Source: Oligella sp050920755 (lineage in GTDB: Bacteria; Pseudomonadota; Gammaproteobacteria; Burkholderiales; Burkholderiaceae_B). From it: a DNA stretch of 64,000 nucleotides. Under the pieces are notes generated by a model. The model did not search any database. It was not told the DNA's origin and saw only the letters and a program-made list of their open reading frames with translations. This document shows positions 9,475 to 17,563 of this stretch, piece by piece. The first letter of the stretch is position 1. Every line of letters begins with the position of its first letter. The position numbers were made by a program, and so were the translations under genes. The DNA lies in assembly GCF_050920755.1 (NCBI RefSeq), contig NZ_CP158480.1:806001-870000 (forward strand), written 5' to 3'.

Positions 9475-10689
9475 ATGAGTCGAGACCACAGTAAGGATGT
9501 TATTGTTGCCCTGGATATAGGTACGAGTACGGTCGTAGCTATTGTTGCCGAGTGTTTGCCTGATGGTCGTTATGAGGTCATCGGTGTAGGTCAGGCTATT
9601 TCACGAGGTATGCGCAAGGGTGTGGTGGTAAATATTGAGCAGATTGTCGGCTCAATCCAACAGGCGCTTGAGGAAGCATGCCTGATGGCGGATTTTCGTA
9701 TTCGTGAAGTGTATACCGGCATCGGCGGTAGTCATATTAACAGCTTTAACTCCAGCGGTATGGTGGCCGTGGTCGATAAGGAGGTCAGCTATGCCGATGT
9801 GCGTCGTGTGCTGGATACGGCCAAGGCGGTTAATATCGCCAATGATCACGAAATTCTTCATGTGATTACACAGCAATACACCCTCGATAAGCAGGAGGGT
9901 ATTATCCAGCCGGTCGGTATGGCGGGTATTCGTCTTGAGGTGCGAGTACATATTATTACCGGCCTACAGAGCGCAACGCAAAATGTAGTTAAGTGTATTC
10001 GTCGTTGCGGGCTGGAGATTCGCGGTTTAGTATTTCAGGCTTTGGCAGCCAGTCAGGTGTGTTTGACGGCTGACGAAAAGGAATTGGGGGTGGCCTTGGT
10101 TGATATCGGTAGCGGTACAACCGATGTGGCCGTTTGGCATGGCGGTGCTTTACGCCATACAGCCGTATTCCCTCAGGGCGGCGATCAAATTACCAATGAC
10201 ATCGCCACCATGTTACGTACGCCGACACCGGATGCTGAGGATATTAAGTTAAATTACGGTGCCGCCAAAGCCAGTTTGGTTAATACACTGGAAACCTTCG
10301 AGGTGATCGGTCTGGGCAACCGTGAATCTCGTGAGATGGAACGTCATGTCTTAGCTCAGGTGATTGAGCCGCGTGTCGAGGAAATCTTGATGGGGGTGAT
10401 GAGTGTGATTGCCGAATCCGGTCATAAAATCACCGGTTTGGTATTGACGGGCGGTACGGCATTATTACCGGGGATTCAGGAACTGGCCGAGGACATGTTC
10501 CAAGTGCCGGTTCGTATCGGTGTGCCGATTTATGACGGTAGCTTATCGGATGTGGTTTGTGAGCCGAGATTTGCTACCGCGATGGGTTTATTAAGCTATT
10601 CGCGAATGCAGCAATATGCGCAGCATGGTGATGCACCTAAAGAGGGTTTATTAAAACGTCTTTGGAGCTTTATTACTAACAGCTTATAG
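9475..10689 (+). CDS. ftsA: Cell division protein FtsA
   Basis: Actin-like ATPase that tethers FtsZ filaments to the inner membrane and recruits later division proteins. The phosphate-binding loop VALDIGTSTV is near residue 11, followed by the SHS2 (1C) subdomain at about residues 85-165, the second phosphate loop ALVDIGSGTTDVAVW, and the adenosine motif LVLTGGTALLPGI. The C-terminal GLLKRLWSFI is the expected membrane-targeting amphipathic helix. Length 404 is normal. A 123-bp gap with a hairpin separates it from ftsZ. Confidence 0.97.
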   Translation: MSRDHSKDVIVALDIGTSTVVAIVAECLPDGRYEVIGVGQAISRGMRKGVVVNIEQIVGSIQQALEEACLMADFRIREVYTGIGGSHINSFNSSGMVAVVDKEVSYADVRRVLDTAKAVNIANDHEILHVITQQYTLDKQEGIIQPVGMAGIRLEVRVHIITGLQSATQNVVKCIRRCGLEIRGLVFQALAASQVCLTADEKELGVALVDIGSGTTDVAVWHGGALRHTAVFPQGGDQITNDIATMLRTPTPDAEDIKLNYGAAKASLVNTLETFEVIGLGNRESREMERHVLAQVIEPRVEEILMGVMSVIAESGHKITGLVLTGGTALLPGIQELAEDMFQVPVRIGVPIYDGSLSDVVCEPRFATAMGLLSYSRMQQYAQHGDAPKEGLLKRLWSFITNSL

Positions 10690-10726
10690 TTTAGAATATA
10701 GATTGCAGTGGAGTCGGGTGGAGACT

Positions 10727-10769
10727 TCTCAAAGGCAGTGCGAATGACGCATTGGCTCTTTCTTTGAGA
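10727..10769. repeat. Imperfect hairpin between ftsA and ftsZ
   Basis: The outer arms TCTCAAAG (10727-10734) and CTTTGAGA (10762-10769) are exact inverted copies. Inside them CAGTGCG and CGCATTG can extend the stem around a short loop, leaving a bulge on the right side. There is no T-run, so it is not a standard intrinsic terminator. It sits in the ftsZ leader, about 44 bases before the start codon, and could affect message processing or ftsZ translation. The function is inferred. Confidence 0.45.
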
Positions 10770-10812
10770 TGATTTCCATGTTTTCATATTAGGGAAGTAG
10801 GAGTCATTTTAA

Positions 10813-12048
10813 ATGAGCATGGATTTAGGTTTCAAATTCGTTGATCAAGAGCAGCCTCAAAACGGCACGATCATCAAGGTTATCGGTATCGGTGGTGCCG
10901 GTGGTAATGCAGTTAACCACATGATCGCTAAGGGTCTTAAGGGTGTAGAGTTTATCAGTGCCAATACTGACGCCCAAGCACTCGGCAGTTCTAAAGCCGA
11001 GCACGTGATCGCTTTAGGTAAGACCGGATTAGGAGCCGGCGCTAAGCCTGAAAACGGTCGTGCAGCAGCCGAAGCGGCACGTGAGCAGATTCGTCAGGCC
11101 TTAAGTGGCGCTCATATGGTATTTATTACTGCCGGTATGGGCGGTGGTACCGGTACCGGTGCCAGCCCGGTGGTGGCGCAAATTGCCCGTGAATTGGGTA
11201 TTTTAACAGTGGGTGTTGTGTCTAAGCCTTTCGGTTACGAGGGTAATCGTCGCATGGATGCGGCTGAAGCAGGTATCGACAGCTTGTCGGAGCATGTTAA
11301 TGCTTTGATCGTAGTGCTTAACGATCGCTTAGAGGAGATGCTTGGCGATGATGCGACCATGCAGGAGTGTTTTGTTGAAGCGGATGATGTTCTGCACAAC
11401 GCTTGCGCCGGTATCGCCGAAATCATTAACGTTGAGGGTAATATCAACGTTGACTTTGAAGACGTGAAAACCATCATGAGCGAGCAGGGTCAAGCCATGA
11501 TGGGTACAGCCGTTGCTTCCGGTGAGGATCGTGCCAAGAAAGCAGCCGAAGAGGCTATCGCTTGCCCATTATTGGAGGGTGTGGATCTGAATGGCGCTCG
11601 CGGCGTATTAATTAATATCACAGCCAGTAAGAGCATTACTCAGCGAGAAGTGCGTACGATTAACGAGGTTATCACCGGTTACGCTGACAAAGACGCCGTT
11701 ATTATTTCCGGTATCGCTTATGATGAGGATATGGGTGATCAGATTCGTGTGACTGTGGTGGCTACCGGTCTTGGCCGCAAAAAGCCTGAGATTGTCGCAC
11801 AAAATACTGAGGAGCAAATTGCTCGCACCGGTACGGATGATGCCAGTGCCGTGGTTGAGGGTTTCCGCAGTGCTGCAGGTGGTTTCAATCCGATTCGTAC
11901 CATGCGCGGCTCACGTGCCTCACAGTTTAATGTCGGTTTCGGCAATGTGACCTCGACTGAGACACCTGCCTTTACACGTCGCTCGCTAACTGATGAAGAG
12001 CGTAACGACAGCAACGTACCGGCATTCTTACGTAAGCAGGCTAACTAA
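10813..12048 (+). CDS. ftsZ: Cell division GTPase FtsZ
   Basis: Tubulin homologue that forms the Z-ring. It has the N-terminal nucleotide-binding start VIGIGGAGGNAVNHM, the tubulin signature GMGGGTGTGASP at about residues 108-119, and the synergy-loop segment VDFEDVKTIMSEQG. A variable linker then leads to the C-terminal peptide NVPAFLRKQAN, which binds FtsA and ZipA-type partners. Length 411 is slightly longer than E. coli (383) because of the linker. AGGAG lies 9 bases before the ATG. It is the last gene of the murF-ftsZ run and is followed by a terminator. Confidence 0.98.
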   Translation: MSMDLGFKFVDQEQPQNGTIIKVIGIGGAGGNAVNHMIAKGLKGVEFISANTDAQALGSSKAEHVIALGKTGLGAGAKPENGRAAAEAAREQIRQALSGAHMVFITAGMGGGTGTGASPVVAQIARELGILTVGVVSKPFGYEGNRRMDAAEAGIDSLSEHVNALIVVLNDRLEEMLGDDATMQECFVEADDVLHNACAGIAEIINVEGNINVDFEDVKTIMSEQGQAMMGTAVASGEDRAKKAAEEAIACPLLEGVDLNGARGVLINITASKSITQREVRTINEVITGYADKDAVIISGIAYDEDMGDQIRVTVVATGLGRKKPEIVAQNTEEQIARTGTDDASAVVEGFRSAAGGFNPIRTMRGSRASQFNVGFGNVTSTETPAFTRRSLTDEERNDSNVPAFLRKQAN

Positions 12049-12130
12049 TCCTTTGTTCCATTTACTATGGATTCACGGGCAGAGGCCATTATTCGGCTTC
12101 TGCCAACGGGTAGCACGAGCTTTCGTATTA

Positions 12131-12151
12131 ATTAAGTTTTTGAAACTTAAT
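12131..12151. repeat. 9-bp perfect hairpin just before the ftsZ terminator
   Basis: ATTAAGTTT and AAACTTAAT form a perfect stem with a three-base loop, ending three bases before the terminator stem. It lacks its own T-run. It may protect the 3' end of the ftsZ message or be one half of a double terminator. Confidence 0.5.
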
Positions 12152-12153
12152 AG

Positions 12154-12190
12154 AGCCAATACTGTCTTAATATGGGTATTGGCTTTTTTT
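12154..12190 (+). terminator. Intrinsic terminator after ftsZ
   Basis: The stem AGCCAATAC (12154-12162) pairs with GTATTGGCT (12176-12184) and is followed by an unbroken run of T to 12190. It lies about 105 bases after the ftsZ stop and separates the division cluster from lpxC. Confidence 0.8.
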
Positions 12191-12253
12191 TGTTACAAAG
12201 ATATTTCAATTCTTTTATTTAGTAAACACTGAATCTAAAACGCAATTAGGGTT

Positions 12254-12280
12254 TTTACTTAGGTTAAAATACTAAGTAAA
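12254..12280. promoter_or_regulatory. Inverted repeat upstream of lpxC
   Basis: TTTACTTAG (12254-12262) and CTAAGTAAA (12272-12280) form a perfect 9-bp inverted repeat about 38 bases before the lpxC ATG, in AT-rich DNA after the ftsZ terminator. A TACAAT that could act as a -10 box follows at about 12292. It may be an operator or a leader hairpin. No T-run follows it, so it is not a terminator. The regulatory role is inferred. Confidence 0.4.
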
Positions 12281-12317
12281 TGAGAATTGATTACAATAAA
12301 TTTTATGGAAACTTGCC

Positions 12318-13241
12318 ATGTTAAAACAAAGAACGATACAAAAGGCGGTCACAACCATAGGTGTGGGTGTTCACTCCGGTCAACGCGTTGAATTGACCTT
12401 ACGTCCGGCCGAACCTAATACAGGTATTGTGTTTCATCGTATTGATACCCCCGAGATGATTGACTTTCCCGCTTATGCAGAAAATGTCGGTAATACTCGC
12501 ATGGCCTCCGTTCTTGTTAATGGTGACTACCGTGTTTCTACGGTTGAGCATTTAATGTCCGCGCTTGCCGGCTTAGGCATTGATAATCTGCACGTTGACC
12601 TAAGTGGTGAGGAAGTGCCGATTATGGATGGTAGTGCGGCGACATTCGTTTATTTGATCCGTTCTGCCGGTATTGTGGAGCAGGATGCACCTAAGCAGTT
12701 TATTCGCCTCAAAAAGGTGGTAGAGATTGTCGAGGGCGAGGGTGATAACGCCAAGTGGGCACGTTTGGAGCCGTATCCCGGTTTTGCTTTGGCTTTCTCC
12801 ATCGACTTTAAGCATCCGGCGATCGCTTCGACGGCAAATTTTGCCGAAGTAGATTTTGCCGTGGATTCATTTACCAAGGACATTGCCCGTGCCCGTACAT
12901 TCGGTTTTGCCCAAGAGGTTGAGTTATTACGTTCCGCCGGTTTGGGTCGTGGCGGCAGTTTAGATAATGTGATTGTGCTGGATGAGTACCGTATTCTTAA
13001 TGAAGACGGTCTTCGTTATGACGATGAGTTTGTGAAGCACAAAATTCTTGATGCGATTGGTGATTTATATCTGGCCGGTAAGCCTTTACTCGCTAAATAT
13101 GTGGCGTGTAAATCGGGTCATGATTTAAATAACAAACTGGTGCGTGCTTTATTAGCTCAGCCTGACGCTTATGAAGTGGTGACTTACGAAACTGAAGTTG
13201 CTAAGGCCGCCGGTTTCGGTCGTGATTGGCAACTTGCCTAG
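12318..13241 (+). CDS. lpxC: UDP-3-O-acyl-N-acetylglucosamine deacetylase LpxC
   Basis: Zinc deacetylase that catalyses the committed step of lipid A synthesis. The 307 residues are a usual length. Zinc ligands are visible in VEHLMSALAG and in VKHKILDAIGDL. The first domain begins TIQKAVTTIGVGVHSGQRV, and RTFGFAQEVELLRSAGL is also family-typical. It lies directly downstream of the division cluster, as in many Beta- and Gammaproteobacteria, but behind a terminator, so it probably has its own promoter. It converges on the DciA-like gene. Confidence 0.97.
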   Translation: MLKQRTIQKAVTTIGVGVHSGQRVELTLRPAEPNTGIVFHRIDTPEMIDFPAYAENVGNTRMASVLVNGDYRVSTVEHLMSALAGLGIDNLHVDLSGEEVPIMDGSAATFVYLIRSAGIVEQDAPKQFIRLKKVVEIVEGEGDNAKWARLEPYPGFALAFSIDFKHPAIASTANFAEVDFAVDSFTKDIARARTFGFAQEVELLRSAGLGRGGSLDNVIVLDEYRILNEDGLRYDDEFVKHKILDAIGDLYLAGKPLLAKYVACKSGHDLNNKLVRALLAQPDAYEVVTYETEVAKAAGFGRDWQLA

Positions 13242-13264
13242 TTGATTGCCGCTATTCAGCCAAG

Positions 13265-13591
13265 CTAAGTGGTACTTCGTATCACTTTCAATTCTACATT
13301 ACGCAATTCTAAGCCGTGCTTGTTTAGATGGCGAGTCATACTCGGTGCCAGCTGCTTAATTTTTGCAGCACAGGCATTGTTAGCGACGGCTAAGCGCAGT
13401 GTGCCGCCTGTATAATTAATAATCAAGCACTGCTTTGTCAATTCAGTGCCTAAAACGCTTACCAAAAGCGGTTGTAGCTGTAAAATCATACGTGCCCTTT
13501 GCACAACATCACCGGTTGACTGCGCTTGTTCTAACCACTCCATGGCGGTTTGAAATTTGGGGGGTTGACGATAGTTACGATGTGATTTCAT
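13265..13591 (-). CDS. DciA-like DUF721 protein
   Basis: A 108-residue protein of the DUF721 family, whose DciA members help load the replicative helicase DnaB in bacteria without DnaC. It has an N-terminal helical part and a KH-like core (LLVSVLGTELTKQCLIINYTGG then LRLAVANNACAAKIKQLAP). It is encoded opposite to lpxC and the M23 gene and ends 23 bp from the lpxC stop. A small DUF721 gene between lpxC and an M23 peptidase recurs in Betaproteobacteria. The DciA role is inferred from family and context. Confidence 0.75.
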   Translation of the reverse strand: MKSHRNYRQPPKFQTAMEWLEQAQSTGDVVQRARMILQLQPLLVSVLGTELTKQCLIINYTGGTLRLAVANNACAAKIKQLAPSMTRHLNKHGLELRNVELKVIRSTT

Positions 13592-13606
13592 ATTGAGGAA
13601 ATAGCT

Positions 13607-14590
13607 TTGGCTAAAAAATTCGTATCACCTCGACGAGCTAAACAAAAAACGCAAAAGGTTTGGTCATTTAGCATTACCGTCTTGTGTGTCTTTATCGCAT
13701 TGGTGTCCGGTGCTTTACTGGAGCGCCGCTTTGGTTATCACCAAGCAAGTGAGGCAGCAAAGGCTGCAAGAAATGTCTCTAGTGTACAACAAAATCCTGT
13801 TCAACAAAATTTGATTGAGCAGAGTTTGGCTCAGTTGGCTGCGCAATTAGCTGAAGCTAAAGTTACCTTGGAAAATATCACTCAGCTCACTAATCGCTTA
13901 AGCAATAACCCCGCCTTAAATCTCGGCATCGGCAACGAGACTTTTCCACATTCAAACCTGAACGAGGATGCGAAGCCGATGGAGGAGTTCATTGATGAGG
14001 GCGGTTACTCCGGCGAGAAAATTGGCCGTGAGCTTGATGTGTTGAAGCAAAAGCTCAATCAACAGGTCAATCGCTTACGTACATTTGATGTTTTAATGCA
14101 AAGTCGTCAAATAGCTTTGGATCGAGTGCCCACCGGGATACCGGTGTCAATGCTGCAGGCGCATTTGACTTCTCCCTTCGGTTGGCGTATTCACCCCTTG
14201 ACCGGTGAATCGAAACTACATACCGGCGCAGATTTTGCAGCACCTAAGGGTACACCTATTTATGCTGCCAGTAGTGGTGTGGTGGCTAGTTCAAGCTATG
14301 TCTCAGGTTATGGTAATTTGGTGGAAATAGACCACGGCTCCGGACTCAGTACCGTGTATGCGCACAATAGTGAAAATCTGGTCGAGGCGGGTGATTTAGT
14401 GACTCGTCGCCAATTGATTGCACGCATTGGTAATACCGGTAATTCCACCGGTGCCCATTTGCATTTTGAAGTGAGATTGGATGGTGTGCCGATTGATCCC
14501 ATGCTGCTTCTGGGCAAGGATTTAACTCAAGTCAAGGTTGAACCCGGCACCTCCTTATTAGAAACGTTAAAGTTACTAAGTCAAGAGTAA
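13607..14590 (+). CDS. M23-family peptidoglycan endopeptidase, membrane anchored
   Basis: Probable zinc endopeptidase acting on peptidoglycan cross-links in the periplasm, or a regulator of such enzymes. It has a basic N-terminus, one membrane segment at about residues 20-38, a Gln-rich coiled region (about 60-175), and a LytM/M23 domain from about residue 190. The metal ligands are intact: HTGAD supplies His and Asp, and AHLHFEV supplies the HxH pair. The start is TTG at 13607 with GAGGAA about 7 bases upstream. The gene is divergent from the DciA-like gene by 15 bp and lies upstream of secA. Confidence 0.88.
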   Translation: MAKKFVSPRRAKQKTQKVWSFSITVLCVFIALVSGALLERRFGYHQASEAAKAARNVSSVQQNPVQQNLIEQSLAQLAAQLAEAKVTLENITQLTNRLSNNPALNLGIGNETFPHSNLNEDAKPMEEFIDEGGYSGEKIGRELDVLKQKLNQQVNRLRTFDVLMQSRQIALDRVPTGIPVSMLQAHLTSPFGWRIHPLTGESKLHTGADFAAPKGTPIYAASSGVVASSSYVSGYGNLVEIDHGSGLSTVYAHNSENLVEAGDLVTRRQLIARIGNTGNSTGAHLHFEVRLDGVPIDPMLLLGKDLTQVKVEPGTSLLETLKLLSQE

Positions 14591-14747
14591 TCGTGCATCC
14601 TGATTTCTGATAAAAATGCTCGTCAATATCTTGATATCTACAAACTTAGCCTCAAATAAATAAGCCGATAGGTTAAACTGTAGGACGATATCACTTCATA
14701 ACCTGAGGTCGAAGTCGGTCTTTTGTAATATTCACAATATAAACGAT

Positions 14748-17501
14748 ATGATTTCCATTCTTAAAAAAATCATCGGTAGCCGTAATGATCGACTACTAAA
14801 GCAATATAGAAAAGTAGTAGCAAAGATCAATAAATTAGAGCCTGAAATGCAGGCTTTGAGCGATGAGCAGTTATCTGCTAAAACCACCGAGTTTAAGGAG
14901 CGATTAGCCGGTGGACAGAGCTTAGACGATATTCTTCCGGAGGCATTTGCCGTGGTGCGCGAGTCCTCCGTACGTATTCTCGGGATGCGCCATTTTGATG
15001 TACAGTTAATCGGTGGTTTGGCGCTTCATCAGGGTAAGATTGCCGAGATGCGTACCGGTGAGGGTAAGACCTTGATGTCCACTTTACCGGTCTATTTAAA
15101 TGCCCTAGCCGGTGAGGGTGTGCATGTTGTTACGGTCAATGAGTACTTAGCGGCGCGTGATGCTCGTAATAACGGTCGTTTATATAATTTTTTAGGCTTA
15201 ACGGTGGGTGTGGTCAGCTCTAATCAGAGTAACCCTGAAAAAATCGCTGCCTATCGTGCGGATATTACCTACGGTACGAATAACGAATTCGGCTTTGATT
15301 ATCTACGTGACAATATGGAGTATCGGGTTGAGGACCGTCGCCAGCGTAAGCTTTTTTACGCCATTGTGGATGAGGTAGACTCCATTCTGATTGATGAAGC
15401 GCGCACCCCCTTGATTATTTCCGGTCAAGCCGAGGATAATACGGCACTCTACCAAAAGATGGATGCGGTTCCCGCCATGATGACACGTATGGCTCATGAG
15501 CCGCATCCGGATGAGCCGGAGCCTGAAGGTGATTTCTGGGTCGATGAAAAGGCTCAACAAATTCATTTGTCCGAAGCCGGTCACGAAAAGGCCGAGGGAA
15601 TTTTACGTAATCTTAATATTCTGCCCGAGGGTCAATCCCTATATGATCCACGCAATATCAGCTTAGTACATCATTTGATGGTGGCGTTGAGAGCGCATAA
15701 TTTATTCCATCGTGATCAGCATTACGTGGTGCAGGACGGTGAGGTGGTGATTGTTGACGAGTTTACCGGTCGTTTTATGCAGGGTCGTCGTTGGTCAGAC
15801 GGTTTGCATCAGGCAGTTGAAGCTAAAGAAAAGGTTCAAATTCAAAATGAAAATCAAACCTTAGCTTCCATCACGTTCCAGAATTACTTCCGTATGTATG
15901 AGAAGTTGGGTGGAATGACCGGTACGGCTGATACCGAGGCCTATGAGTTCCAGCAGATTTACGGTTTGGAAACGGTGATTATCCCGACTAATTTACCGAT
16001 GATTCGTCAGGATCAGAACGATCAGATTTTCAAAGATGATGCGCAGAAGTTCGCTGCTATTATCAAGGATGTGCGTGATTGTTATGCGCGTAAGCAGCCG
16101 GTTTTAGTCGGTACCACCAGTATTGAAAACTCTGAGTTACTGTCAAGTCTTCTCAAAAAAGAGGGTTTGCCGCATGATGTATTAAATGCGAAGCAGCACG
16201 CACGTGAGGCGGAAATTGTCGCTGAGGCGGGTAAGCCGGGTGCGATTACCATTGCCACCAATATGGCCGGCCGCGGTACCGACATTGTATTAGGCGGTAG
16301 TATTGAGAAAAGCATCGCTTTGGTGATGGCGGATGATTCGCTTAATGCCGAGCAAAAAGCCGCTCGCATCAAGGAGATTCGCGAGGCTTGGGCCCCTATT
16401 AACCAACAGGTTAAGGAGGCCGGCGGTTTACGTATTATCGGTACCGAACGCCATGAGTCGCGTCGTATCGATAATCAGTTGCGAGGACGTGCCGGTCGTC
16501 AGGGTGACCCGGGTTCTTCACGTTTTTACTTGAGTTTGGATGATCCTTTGATGCGAATTTTCGCCGGTGACCGTGTGCGTGCCATCATGGATCGCCTGGG
16601 TGTCGATGGTGAGCCGATTGAGGCCAAAATGGTTACGCGTTCTATCGAGTCTGCGCAACGCAAGGTTGAAAGTCGTAACTTTGATATTCGTAAGCAGTTA
16701 CTTGAGTTTGATGATGTGGCCAATGATCAGCGTAAGGTGATCTACGGTCAACGCAATGAAGTGTTAGAGTCCGCCTCATTAACTGAAATTATCGCCAATA
16801 TGCGTCATGATGCCATCGCTGAAGTTGTGCACCAATACGTGCCTGCAGAGTCGATGGAGGAGCAATGGGATATTCAAGGTTTGGAAAATGTCTTAGCCAG
16901 CGAGTGGCGACTTGAAGTTCCTCTTAGTCAGTGGGTTGCTGAAGACAGCAATTTAGACGACGAGGGTATTTTAGAGCGCGTGCTTGCAGCGGCAGATAAG
17001 CAAAATCAAGAGAAAATCGACTTGGTGGGCGAGGAATCATGGGCTCAGTTTGAGCGTTCCGTGCTATTAGACCGCATGGATACCAGCTGGCGTGAGCATT
17101 TATCGGCCCTTGATCATTTACGTCAGGGGATTCATTTGCGTGGCTATGCTCAACGTGATCCTAAGCAAGAGTACAAAAAAGAAGCTTTCGCTCTTTTTGC
17201 CCATATGTTGGATCGCATTCGTGACGAAGCCGTTAAGATCTTGATGACCGTACAGATTCAAGCGCCGGAGCAGGTGGCTGAAGCGCAGCAACAGCAAGCG
17301 GCGGTTCAAAATATGCAGTATCATCATCCCGCCGCCGAGGGTGCAGAAGGTGCCGCTTCCGGTGTGGAGATTAGCCAAGAGGGTGATGTGTCAGGCGGTG
17401 GTATTACCGTTAAAAACATGATGAAGCATGTGGGTCGTAATGATCCTTGCCCATGTGGTAGCGGTAAGAAGTACAAGCATTGCCATGGTAAATTAAGTTA
17501 G
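14748..17501 (+). CDS. secA: Protein translocase motor ATPase SecA
   Basis: Cytoplasmic and membrane-peripheral ATPase that drives preproteins through SecYEG. The Walker A loop is MRTGEGKTLMS at about residues 102-112. DEVDSILIDEARTPLI is the DEAD-type Walker B region, IATNMAGRGTDI is the second nucleotide-binding motif, and the C-terminal zinc-binding tail CPCGSGKKYKHCHG is intact and should bind SecB and lipid. Length 917 is normal. No strong ribosome site precedes the ATG. The 157-bp leader contains no secM-like frame, but AGGTTA and TAACCT at 14670 and 14699 are inverted copies. Confidence 0.98.
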   Translation: MISILKKIIGSRNDRLLKQYRKVVAKINKLEPEMQALSDEQLSAKTTEFKERLAGGQSLDDILPEAFAVVRESSVRILGMRHFDVQLIGGLALHQGKIAEMRTGEGKTLMSTLPVYLNALAGEGVHVVTVNEYLAARDARNNGRLYNFLGLTVGVVSSNQSNPEKIAAYRADITYGTNNEFGFDYLRDNMEYRVEDRRQRKLFYAIVDEVDSILIDEARTPLIISGQAEDNTALYQKMDAVPAMMTRMAHEPHPDEPEPEGDFWVDEKAQQIHLSEAGHEKAEGILRNLNILPEGQSLYDPRNISLVHHLMVALRAHNLFHRDQHYVVQDGEVVIVDEFTGRFMQGRRWSDGLHQAVEAKEKVQIQNENQTLASITFQNYFRMYEKLGGMTGTADTEAYEFQQIYGLETVIIPTNLPMIRQDQNDQIFKDDAQKFAAIIKDVRDCYARKQPVLVGTTSIENSELLSSLLKKEGLPHDVLNAKQHAREAEIVAEAGKPGAITIATNMAGRGTDIVLGGSIEKSIALVMADDSLNAEQKAARIKEIREAWAPINQQVKEAGGLRIIGTERHESRRIDNQLRGRAGRQGDPGSSRFYLSLDDPLMRIFAGDRVRAIMDRLGVDGEPIEAKMVTRSIESAQRKVESRNFDIRKQLLEFDDVANDQRKVIYGQRNEVLESASLTEIIANMRHDAIAEVVHQYVPAESMEEQWDIQGLENVLASEWRLEVPLSQWVAEDSNLDDEGILERVLAAADKQNQEKIDLVGEESWAQFERSVLLDRMDTSWREHLSALDHLRQGIHLRGYAQRDPKQEYKKEAFALFAHMLDRIRDEAVKILMTVQIQAPEQVAEAQQQQAAVQNMQYHHPAAEGAEGAASGVEISQEGDVSGGGITVKNMMKHVGRNDPCPCGSGKKYKHCHGKLS

Positions 17502-17515
17502 TATCAACGCCAAAT

Positions 17516-17552
17516 AAAAAAGCAGCCAGTTAAAATCACTCGCTGCTTTTTT
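17516..17552. terminator. Bidirectional terminator between secA and mgtE
   Basis: A-rich AAAAAAGCAGC (17516-17526) pairs with GCTGCTTTTTT (17542-17552). The A and T tracts on both sides let it work for secA on + and for mgtE on -. It lies 14 bp after secA and 11 bp after mgtE. Confidence 0.85.
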
Positions 17553-17563
17553 GTGCTTGTCGC

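Noticed and set aside
11993..12232. 79-codon plus-strand frame overlapping the end of ftsZ
   Set aside because: It crosses the ftsZ terminator and its hairpins and reads T-rich terminator DNA as residues, so it is not a gene.
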